Assembly (NCBI GenBank): GCA_964428185.1
Contig: CAYRXH010000003.1
Location: 1-64,000, forward strand
DNA: 64,000 nucleotides
Reading direction: 5' to 3'
Source: CAYMAZ01 sp964428185
GTDB lineage: Bacteria > Bacteroidota > Bacteroidia > Bacteroidales > DTU049
The position numbers were made by a program, and so were the translations under genes. Positions 44,282 to 51,389 of this stretch are shown in pieces. The first letter of the stretch is position 1. Each line of letters starts with the position of its first letter. The notes beneath the pieces are model-generated. The model was given only the letters and a program-made list of their open reading frames with translations. It searched no databases and had not been told where the DNA came from.

Positions 44282-46627
44282 ATGAAATTGTCAGAAAAAA
44301 TAAAAGAATTTGATAGTATCGAAGGATTGATTTCACAAATTAATTCTGACAAGTTTACAAATGAAATACTATCGAGACGATATCCTGTCAGATTAATTTT
44401 TTTACAAAAATTTGAAACTTTCAGGTTGTTAATTGAAAGGTTATCTTCAATCGGGATTGAAAACTATCATCTTGAAAAAGATTTACCTCATCCAGATGGG
44501 TGGATTACAAAAGATACATTAATCAACATTGTTAAAAACTTATCAAAGGATACAGCGGTTGTGCCTTTTTCAGAAATTGTAAGATTTTATTCAAAAGAGG
44601 ACTTTAAAAATTTCTTCAATCAGTTGCTATTGATTGAAAATGTTGAATTAACAAGACGGATTTATTTACCGTTAATAGGAGTTGAAGAAAGATTTGAGAA
44701 AGATTTTTTTCAGGATTTTACCAGAAAAGATGAATCTGCTCCCTATTGGAAAATATCAAGAGAAACTCCGAATTCGATAAAAGTATTTTTGACTTCACAA
44801 ACACTCACTAAAAAGATTGGCAATTATGAAACTATTGTCAATACTGAAGAATGGCTCAAGTTTTGGAAGAAAAAAAGCCCCTGTGATGTTATTTGCAATT
44901 CGAAACCCCTAAACTTATTCTACGAGAACACTTTACCTGACACTATTTTTACTATTGAAAATGTTGATAACCCGAAAATTTTGATTGAAAAAATCTTCAA
45001 TATTGAAGTTCCGATTCCTTTTGATAATTCTGATATATTATTTTGGGAAAAATTTCTCAGCCTTTTAAACAAAGACTTTACAACCTTTAAGGCTTTTGTA
45101 AAAAGTTATTTCAAGGTTACTTCTTTAACAATTTTCACGTTACTGGATCATTGGCTAAAGTCAAACGATTTATTTGAGAAATGGCTTTTAAAACACTTTG
45201 TACTGACTCAAAGTTGTTTAGAAACAAAATACATCTTTAAAGTTTTTGAGTCACTATCAGATTATTCTGATCACACTCTGCTTAAAAGCCTCTACCAAAG
45301 AATATTTAGTCTGGAAATCAATGAGGAATATATTAATGATCGGTTAGAGTTGATTCAGCAGCTCTCAAGGCTTAAACCAATTAATCTTTGTGATGAAACG
45401 CTTGTCGAATTAAATTTTAATATTCAGACGATTGCCGATTATAGACAAGCTTTATTGCTTACTACAGGTATGTTCCAATTCGAGAAAGTCTATATTCTTG
45501 AATTATTTGCAAAAGGGGAAATTGATAATTTAGGTTTATTGTCCCAACGATTTCCTGAAATTTTATATTACAATTCTGAATGCTCATTTGACAACATTAA
45601 AAGTGAAAATGAATGGGTTTTAGAATATTTAAGTGAGTATAAGAAATCAAAATTAAACGACTCTACAACCAACCGTTTAAGTGAAATATTGCTTTTAAAG
45701 AATGCCAATGACCAATCATTTTACAATTGGTATCATAGTTTTGAATCAATTCACAGCATTTTCCATTCAAATAAAGTGGATAAAGTAATATGGATTGATG
45801 CCATAGGGATTGAATGGGTCTCTTTTATTGAGAGTTATGTTATCAATCAAAAGCATGATTTAAATGTAATTAAAAAAAGCATTGGAGTTGCCAATCTACC
45901 AACAAGCACCGACCAAAATAAATTTCCTAACGTAAAGTATATTCAAGATTTTGATAGTCATATCCACTCAACACAATATTCCTTTCCGAACTCCATCATT
46001 ACGCAATTTGATGAAATAAAAAGAATAATTGATACTTACATTATTCTTGATTCTGAACAGACAATTGCAATAGTTTCTGATCATGGATTAACCGCTTTGT
46101 CTAGACTTGCAGCATCTAAAAAATATGGCAAAGACGATAGCCATGAAGGGCGTTTTATTGAAGTTAAGGATAAAGACCATATTCCTGATCCTGATTACAT
46201 AATTCATAAATCAGAAATTGACCAAAAAAACTATTTAATTGCATTAAAGCATAGTTCACTTGGTAAAAAACCAATAAGAGAAGTTCATGGAGGAGTAACT
46301 CCTGAAGAAGTGCTAGTTCCATTTATTGTAATTTCTAACAAGAAAGAAAGTGCAGAAATTGATTATTCCATTATAATTGAGAAGACTGAAATACCAAAAA
46401 AAGAACCTCTTATTTCAGTTAAAATAACTCCAAAACCATCTGCAGCACATATAGATATTAAGGAAAAAATAGTGAAACTTAATTTTAATGAAACAACTCA
46501 AAAGTGGGAAGCAAACCTTGATAAATCTTTATCAGGCAAAATTACAATTAAAGTAAAAACAGGCAAATGTGAAAAAGCATTCACAATTAACATAATCTCA
46601 GGTATAATAGAGGAGGACTTATTTTGA
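44282..46627 (+). CDS. pglZ: BREX PglZ-domain protein (alkaline-phosphatase superfamily)
   Basis: 781 residues. After an about 490-residue helical N-terminal region comes the PglZ domain: WIDAIGIEW near 503 (metal-binding Asp), IAIVSDHGLTAL near 598 (Asp-His) and REVHGGVTPEEVLVPF near 666 (His), the metal-site layout of the alkaline phosphatase superfamily. A beta-rich tail (PLISVKITPKPSAAHI onward) ends the protein. PglZ is the hallmark protein of all BREX types; its substrate is not established. Start ATG 44282, with AGAGG 6 bases upstream. The stop overlaps the brxL start by 4 bases. Confidence 0.88.
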   Translation: MKLSEKIKEFDSIEGLISQINSDKFTNEILSRRYPVRLIFLQKFETFRLLIERLSSIGIENYHLEKDLPHPDGWITKDTLINIVKNLSKDTAVVPFSEIVRFYSKEDFKNFFNQLLLIENVELTRRIYLPLIGVEERFEKDFFQDFTRKDESAPYWKISRETPNSIKVFLTSQTLTKKIGNYETIVNTEEWLKFWKKKSPCDVICNSKPLNLFYENTLPDTIFTIENVDNPKILIEKIFNIEVPIPFDNSDILFWEKFLSLLNKDFTTFKAFVKSYFKVTSLTIFTLLDHWLKSNDLFEKWLLKHFVLTQSCLETKYIFKVFESLSDYSDHTLLKSLYQRIFSLEINEEYINDRLELIQQLSRLKPINLCDETLVELNFNIQTIADYRQALLLTTGMFQFEKVYILELFAKGEIDNLGLLSQRFPEILYYNSECSFDNIKSENEWVLEYLSEYKKSKLNDSTTNRLSEILLLKNANDQSFYNWYHSFESIHSIFHSNKVDKVIWIDAIGIEWVSFIESYVINQKHDLNVIKKSIGVANLPTSTDQNKFPNVKYIQDFDSHIHSTQYSFPNSIITQFDEIKRIIDTYIILDSEQTIAIVSDHGLTALSRLAASKKYGKDDSHEGRFIEVKDKDHIPDPDYIIHKSEIDQKNYLIALKHSSLGKKPIREVHGGVTPEEVLVPFIVISNKKESAEIDYSIIIEKTEIPKKEPLISVKITPKPSAAHIDIKEKIVKLNFNETTQKWEANLDKSLSGKITIKVKTGKCEKAFTINIISGIIEEDLF
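46608..46626 (+). promoter_or_regulatory. Strong Shine-Dalgarno deciding a TTG start
   Basis: GAGGAGG lies about 7 bases before TTG at 46624-46626, which overlaps the pglZ stop (TTGA). Shine-Dalgarno sites are otherwise scarce in this window, so this one supports the TTG start of brxL. Confidence 0.7.
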
Positions 46628-48045
46628 ACACACTTGACGAAAAAATAAAACAAGCATTTCCTGATGAATCAGTTATTAAGATTCCTCAGAATTATAGCAT
46701 TTTTGCTGGTAAAAATTTGCCTTCATTCATTAAGGACTTCTTAATAAAACGCTATACTGACAGCTATGGCAATCTAGACCGAAATGGAGTTCTAAAATTC
46801 TTGGAAGACCATATTCCCAGCAAGGATAACGATCTCAAGAATCGTTTACGAACCCACAGGGAAGAAGTGACTGTATTAACTAGATTTATTGTTGAAACAG
46901 ATTTAAAAAATGATAAATTACTTTTTTCTATTCCTGATTTGGGCATAAAATCAAGTGAAGGTCGAATACCTGACCATGTTGCAAAAAAAAATAAAGAGTT
47001 AAAAGATGGTGAACTTTGGGGAGTTGTCACCTTAGTATATCAACCACCTGCAGATAAAGAGAAGGGTTCTGTTGAACTCGTTAATTATAAAGCATTCAAA
47101 CCCTATAAAGTAGATTTGGAATATTTCAGAGCAGCAAGAAAAGAATTTAGCACAGCTGAGTGGATGGACCTTTTGATACGTTCAATGGAGTACAATCCTG
47201 ATGGTTTTGAATCATTGTCACAAAAACTGATGTTTTTGAGCAGAATTCTGATATTTATTGAACCTCGGCTAAATATGATTGAATTAGCACCGAAGGGAAC
47301 GGGAAAATCATACATTTTTGGTAATCTCAGTAAATATGGTTGGATGATAAGTGGTGGGAAAGTAACTAGGGCAAAGTTATTTTATGATATGACTAAAAAA
47401 TCCATGGGTGCAATTACATTATACGATTTTGTTACAATGGATGAAATTCAAACAATTACTTTTTCTGACTCAGCAGAAATTCAGGCTGCACTTAAAAGCT
47501 ACCTTGAATTCGGCTATACCACTGTTGCTAATGTAAAATTAGTCTCTCAGGCTGGCTTGATAATAATGGGAAACATTTCTCTTTCAAAAGATAAAAAACC
47601 TATTCGACTAAAATATTTTTCAGAATTACCTGAAACGTTTAAAGAATCAGCCCTTTTGGATCGATTTCATGGTTTTATCGAAGGATGGAAACTTCCAAGA
47701 ATTAGTGAGGATTTAAAAATTAATGGATGGACGCTAAATGTTGAATATTTTTCAGAAATAATGCATGAACTTCGTGATAAACCAATTTATTCTGCAATTG
47801 TTAACGACCTATTGGAAGTTCCTTCAAAAGCCGACACCAGAGATACTACAGCAGTTAAAAGAATAGCTACTGCATATTTGAAACTGCTTTTCCCAAATGT
47901 AAATGACACTACTGAAATCAACAAAGAAGACTTTAAAAACTATTGTTTAATACCAGCAATAGAAAAAAGAAAAATCATTAGAAAACAAATTCACCTAATT
48001 GATGAAGAATTTTCAGATGAAATGCCAGACATAAAAATAAAGTGA
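46624..48045 (+). CDS. brxL: BREX Lon-like ATPase BrxL (short form)
   Basis: 473 residues starting at TTG 46624, backed by a GAGGAGG ribosome site. The AAA-type core has Walker A LAPKGTGKSYIFGN near 221, GGKVTRAKLFYD, Walker B-like LYDFVTMDEIQTI near 268 and LLDRFHGFIEGW near 350, the pattern of BrxL. It is shorter than the roughly 680-residue BrxL of type 1 systems and has no C-terminal Lon peptidase domain; a short BrxL subfamily fits this length. BrxL assembles on DNA in studied systems. Last gene of the four-gene BREX operon; a hairpin follows at 48061. Confidence 0.83.
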   Translation: MNTLDEKIKQAFPDESVIKIPQNYSIFAGKNLPSFIKDFLIKRYTDSYGNLDRNGVLKFLEDHIPSKDNDLKNRLRTHREEVTVLTRFIVETDLKNDKLLFSIPDLGIKSSEGRIPDHVAKKNKELKDGELWGVVTLVYQPPADKEKGSVELVNYKAFKPYKVDLEYFRAARKEFSTAEWMDLLIRSMEYNPDGFESLSQKLMFLSRILIFIEPRLNMIELAPKGTGKSYIFGNLSKYGWMISGGKVTRAKLFYDMTKKSMGAITLYDFVTMDEIQTITFSDSAEIQAALKSYLEFGYTTVANVKLVSQAGLIIMGNISLSKDKKPIRLKYFSELPETFKESALLDRFHGFIEGWKLPRISEDLKINGWTLNVEYFSEIMHELRDKPIYSAIVNDLLEVPSKADTRDTTAVKRIATAYLKLLFPNVNDTTEINKEDFKNYCLIPAIEKRKIIRKQIHLIDEEFSDEMPDIKIK

Positions 48046-48060
48046 CTTGTCCTGAAATAG

Positions 48061-48082
48061 ATTTACACAAATTAGTGTAAAT
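48061..48082 (+). terminator. Hairpin after brxL
   Basis: ATTTACAC - AAATTA - GTGTAAAT, a perfect 8-base stem 15 bases after the brxL stop, followed by TTATC. Weak as a terminator because of A/T content; it may also be part of an insertion-sequence end. Confidence 0.4.
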
Positions 48083-48443
48083 TTATCTCCGCACAAAAAA
48101 TGAAATAGACAAGAAAAATAAAACATCAGCAAAGAGGCAATCGTAACCGAGTATCGAAACTGGGAATATAAAATATATAGTGACAATTCCGGAGCAAATG
48201 ATGCCACCTTTTTTGCGATGAATTTCACACTAATTTCGAGGAACTTTTTTTGCAAAATTGTTCTGAACATTAACTCTGACAGTGTGTTATACAACAAATA
48301 TATCCTGCTTAAGCGGAGCGGTGTAAGTGTTGGTTTTTCATGCAACAAAAATATTGTTCCTTTGCTTAGTGGACTACTTTCTATCGGAATGTCAGTTTTT
48401 TCTTACACATTAAAGTGGAATACTTTGCTCCGTAATTATCACT
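48083..48443. other. Intergenic stretch right of the BREX operon
   Basis: About 360 bases without a gene I can support. The longest frame (48218-48460, 80 codons) shows no family features and runs into the IS256 remnant. It probably contains eroded insertion-sequence DNA. Confidence 0.4.
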
Positions 48444-48593
48444 GTTTATCTGGCAGTTAGTAATATCCAGAAAAAATGGACTAAACCAATCAGAGATTGG
48501 GGTATGATTTTAAATCAATTTTTGATTAAGTTTGAAAACAGATGCAAATTCAATTAGTTACCTGTTTACACAAAAATTTTCACACCCTCGGGG
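48444..48593 (+). mobile_element. IS256-type transposase C-terminal remnant
   Basis: The frame from 48444 reads VYLAVSNIQKKWTKPI, then RDWGMILNQFLIKFENR to a TAG at 48555, matching the C-terminal end of IS256-family transposases (IxKKWTMPIxDW, then NQF). Beyond the stop, TGTTTACACAAAA and TTTTCACACCCTC resemble the terminal repeat zone of such elements. Only the last about 37 codons and the end survive. It marks the right side of the BREX island. Confidence 0.7.
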
Positions 48594-48633
48594 GTAATTT
48601 CAGTGCTTGCGCAAAATAAAATGAAAGGGCAGT

Positions 48634-49743
48634 TTAAATATATTGCTCGCCTTTTTCAACAAGCACATCATTGACAAACTGTCTTATTTTCTGCTCGTCG
48701 CCCTTTTTGCAGACCAGCAGGATGTTGTCGTTTTCCACCACAATATAGTCATCCAGTCCCTGCACAACCACAAGCTTTTCTTTGGCCACATGAACAATTG
48801 AATCACTTGTTTCGTAAAGCATCACATTTTTCCCGTACACAGCATTGTTGTTTTCATCTTTTTCGCGGTGTTCGTGAAGTGATCCCCATGTTCCTAGATC
48901 GCTCCATCCGAAATCGGATACAAACACATACGCATTGGGTGCTTTTTCCATAACACCGTAATCAATGGAAATGCTTCTGCATTCTGTATATGTTGAATCA
49001 ATCACATCGAACTCTAAAGGAGTATTAAGCTGTGGCAAAATATTTTCAAACAGCCTGGCAACATCTGACAAGTGTTTTTCCAATGCGCTTATTATCGCCT
49101 TTGATGACCAGATAAACAATCCCGAATTCCACAGAAAATCCCCGCTCTGCAAAAAAGACACAGCCATCTCGTGTCCCGGTTTTTCAGTGAATGTTTTCAC
49201 CTTTTTGATATTGATGTTTTCAAAGGTATAATAATATTCGTCCTTATGTTCGGCATCCATAAACTGAATATAGCCGTATCCTGTATCAGGGCGGCTGGGC
49301 GTGATTCCGAGAGTCATCAGAATATCCTTATCTCGGACAGCATGGAGTGCTGCTTTCACTGTGTTGAGAAACTCCTGTTCTTTCAGAATGATATGGTCTG
49401 AAGGAGCAACCACAACGCGTGCTTCGGGATTCATTTTGTGAATTTTATATATTGCATAAGCAATACAGGGAGCAGTGTTTCTGCGTGCTGGCTCAAGAAT
49501 AATACGACTGTCGTCAATATCAGGAAGTTGTTCTTTCACATGTTCCCGATAGGCAACATTGGTGACTATATAAATGTTTTCAACAGGTATTATATTTACA
49601 AACCTGTCATAGGTCATCTGTATCAGGGTTTTGCCTGTACCGAGAATATCAATAAACTGTTTGGGTCTGGAATTGCGGCTCATGGGCCAGAATCGTGCAC
49701 CCACACCTCCTGCCATAATCACACAATAATCGTTTGTATCCAT
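48634..49743 (-). CDS. manC: Mannose-1-phosphate guanylyltransferase
   Basis: 369 residues. Makes GDP-mannose from mannose-1-phosphate and GTP for polysaccharide and glycoprotein synthesis. The nucleotide-binding start MAGGVGARFWPMSR ... PKQF, followed by VVAPSDHII, FTEKPG and WNSGLFIWS, identifies the family. Length corresponds to the transferase domain alone; the phosphomannose isomerase domain of bifunctional forms is missing. A -7 box TATTTTTG is at 49770-49763, 20 bases before the start. Confidence 0.93.
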   Translation of the reverse strand: MDTNDYCVIMAGGVGARFWPMSRNSRPKQFIDILGTGKTLIQMTYDRFVNIIPVENIYIVTNVAYREHVKEQLPDIDDSRIILEPARRNTAPCIAYAIYKIHKMNPEARVVVAPSDHIILKEQEFLNTVKAALHAVRDKDILMTLGITPSRPDTGYGYIQFMDAEHKDEYYYTFENINIKKVKTFTEKPGHEMAVSFLQSGDFLWNSGLFIWSSKAIISALEKHLSDVARLFENILPQLNTPLEFDVIDSTYTECRSISIDYGVMEKAPNAYVFVSDFGWSDLGTWGSLHEHREKDENNNAVYGKNVMLYETSDSIVHVAKEKLVVVQGLDDYIVVENDNILLVCKKGDEQKIRQFVNDVLVEKGEQYI

Positions 49744-49762
49744 CTCTGATCTGTTTGCGGTG

Positions 49763-49770
49763 CAAAAATA
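49763..49770 (-). promoter_or_regulatory. -7 box TATTTTTG for manC
   Basis: Minus-strand TAnnTTTG match 20 bases upstream of the manC start. Confidence 0.45.
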
Positions 49771-49774
49771 ATAA

Positions 49775-50404
49775 TTATTCCAATGAATTTACCAACAAAT
49801 GCTCACTGACGAGATATTGCCTGTTGTTCTGAACACAGCGACACACATATCTGGTTCTGCGCTTATACTGTTTTTCATATATTCTTGGGCTTTGTCCGAT
49901 GGTAAACTTCGCCCCTACAGAAATATTTTCCAGAGCAATATGTCCTGTGTCGAACTTCATATAATTAAAAAGAGCTGTAAACAGCTTGCTGTTTCTTTTC
50001 ACCGTAGCTGTGGGATTGTGGAGATATTTCTGTATTTCTGCTGCCACATTCTCTCCAAAGCAATTTCCTTCAAGCAATTTCTGAAGAATCATCCCAAATG
50101 TCTGTTTCCATAAATGCCCATGTGCCTGATTTGCTCTTCTTTGGGAATGAACAAAATAATGAGCAGCTTCATGAGCCAGTATAAATATCGTGGCATCAGC
50201 GCTCATGCCCCGGTTTACCGTTATTGTTGCTTTTTCTTTGTAACGTGCACATCTGAAATCTCCGAATTTTGACCTTCTTTCTTTCACCATTCTGATCTGT
50301 AGAGGATGTGTGGCAAAGAGGGCTTCAAACACACTCACTGCAGATTCCGGAATGACATCGCCAAACCCTTGCATATATTTCAATTCGGTAAAAGGATTAT
50401 CCAT
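49775..50404 (-). CDS. SprT/YgjP-like zinc metallopeptidase
   Basis: 209 residues. The zinc site HEAAHYFVH (HExxH) lies near residue 73, with a third His in NQAHGHLWKQTF about 20 residues on, as in SprT-like and YgjP-type proteins. A basic C-terminus (RIYEKQYKRRTRYVCRCVQNN) may bind nucleic acid. Eukaryotic relatives cut DNA-protein crosslinks; the role of bacterial members is not established. The start overlaps the end of the small lipoprotein gene upstream. Confidence 0.78.
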   Translation of the reverse strand: MDNPFTELKYMQGFGDVIPESAVSVFEALFATHPLQIRMVKERRSKFGDFRCARYKEKATITVNRGMSADATIFILAHEAAHYFVHSQRRANQAHGHLWKQTFGMILQKLLEGNCFGENVAAEIQKYLHNPTATVKRNSKLFTALFNYMKFDTGHIALENISVGAKFTIGQSPRIYEKQYKRRTRYVCRCVQNNRQYLVSEHLLVNSLE

Positions 50405-50564
50405 TGTAAAAAAAACTTACTGAATTGTTTCTGCTATCACCAAAAGTTGGGCAGGTTTTACACTTTTTGGGATTATATCTGGGATTTTTTTTCCCCCTAC
50501 AAGATCCAAACACAAGAGCTGTACATAATATGATTACCAAAAACAAAATACTGTATGATTTCAT
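50397..50564 (-). CDS. Small lipoprotein with CPTF motif
   Basis: 55 residues from ATG 50564 (MKSYSILFLVIILCTALVFGSC); six further upstream codons give a worse leader. Lipobox VFGSC-R, then RGKKNPRYNPKKCKTCPTFGD, a basic Cys-containing motif seen in small Bacteroidetes lipoproteins. Overlaps the metallopeptidase start by 8 bases, so the two are probably coupled. Function unknown. Confidence 0.6.
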   Translation of the reverse strand: MKSYSILFLVIILCTALVFGSCRGKKNPRYNPKKCKTCPTFGDSRNNSVSFFYNG

Positions 50565-50612
50565 ACATTCAGTTTTTTTCAAAATGTATAACGAAGAATT
50601 ATTTCCTTTGTT

Positions 50613-51230
50613 TCAAGGAATGGGATTAAGTAAATAGATATTGAGCAACATCCCAAGCACATAACCCGATCCACCACTGATGACTGCAGACCGCAGCTTT
50701 TTTGCCCTTGCAATATCCTTATAGCCCAACATATAGTAATAATTCCCAAGTTGCTGGGAAGTTAAATTGGGCAGATTTTTTTCCTTTATTTTAACCAGTG
50801 AAATAACTGCAGGATAGGACACCGGAACAACCAGACCCCATGGTATTCCCGGCCAGATTCCGGCTCCGGCAGACACAGCAAAACCAATGATTGGCACATA
50901 TGGGTTGTGATATGATTCCCATGCATCAGCCATACCGTCTATATAATCGAACATTTTTCCCTGATCAAGCACAAATCCAAGACTGTCCTGTTTGTAGGTA
51001 ATAATGCGGTGTCCTTCTTTTGTATATACGGCATACACTTCATCTTTGGCAATGAGCTTGATTTTGTTCTTCTCTCCCTTCCACACCTGATAATAGAGAA
51101 AATCATCCTGCACTTTCATAAACTCTACATCCTTCTTTTGCTTTCCGTTAATCAGAACCAATGTATCCTGTGCATTCATCAGCATTGAAATACATATCAG
51201 TATTGAAATAGTTAAAATTGCCTTCCTCAT
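50613..51230 (-). CDS. Exported/membrane protein of unknown function
   Basis: 205 residues. Signal peptide (ILTISILICISMLMNAQ), then a beta-rich N-terminal half starting DTLVLINGKQKKDVEF, of the type that describes conversion of an input to a string-like fold in Bacteroidetes proteins. Two hydrophobic Gly/Pro-rich segments near 113-145 and a last one near 185-203 (GGSGYVLGMLLNIYLL) suggest membrane insertion. I recognise no family with a known role. Confidence 0.6.
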   Translation of the reverse strand: MRKAILTISILICISMLMNAQDTLVLINGKQKKDVEFMKVQDDFLYYQVWKGEKNKIKLIAKDEVYAVYTKEGHRIITYKQDSLGFVLDQGKMFDYIDGMADAWESYHNPYVPIIGFAVSAGAGIWPGIPWGLVVPVSYPAVISLVKIKEKNLPNLTSQQLGNYYYMLGYKDIARAKKLRSAVISGGSGYVLGMLLNIYLLNPIP

Positions 51231-51344
51231 GTTCAGGGTATTTTTTACGAAATTAGCTATTTTTCCTTAAAAAAAACTGTTCATGCTGTAGTTTTTTTTT
51301 AAAAATAATCTGTTCTGTCATGAAAAATCATTTTTAAAAATTTG

Positions 51345-51352
51345 TAAGTTTG
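51345..51352 (+). promoter_or_regulatory. -7 box TAAGTTTG for gcvP
   Basis: TAnnTTTG match 37 bases before the gcvP ATG. I see no glycine riboswitch fold in the short leader. Confidence 0.45.
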
Positions 51353-51389
51353 CATTCCATTCAAAGTTTAACGTAAAACTTATTATATC

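Noticed and set aside
48218..48460. 80-codon frame after the BREX operon
   Set aside because: No motif, no promoter, unusual composition, and it runs into the IS256 remnant in another frame.
51231..51389. Glycine riboswitch upstream of gcvP
   Set aside because: The 160-base leader is A/T-rich, has a -7 box close to the start and shows no conserved aptamer core.
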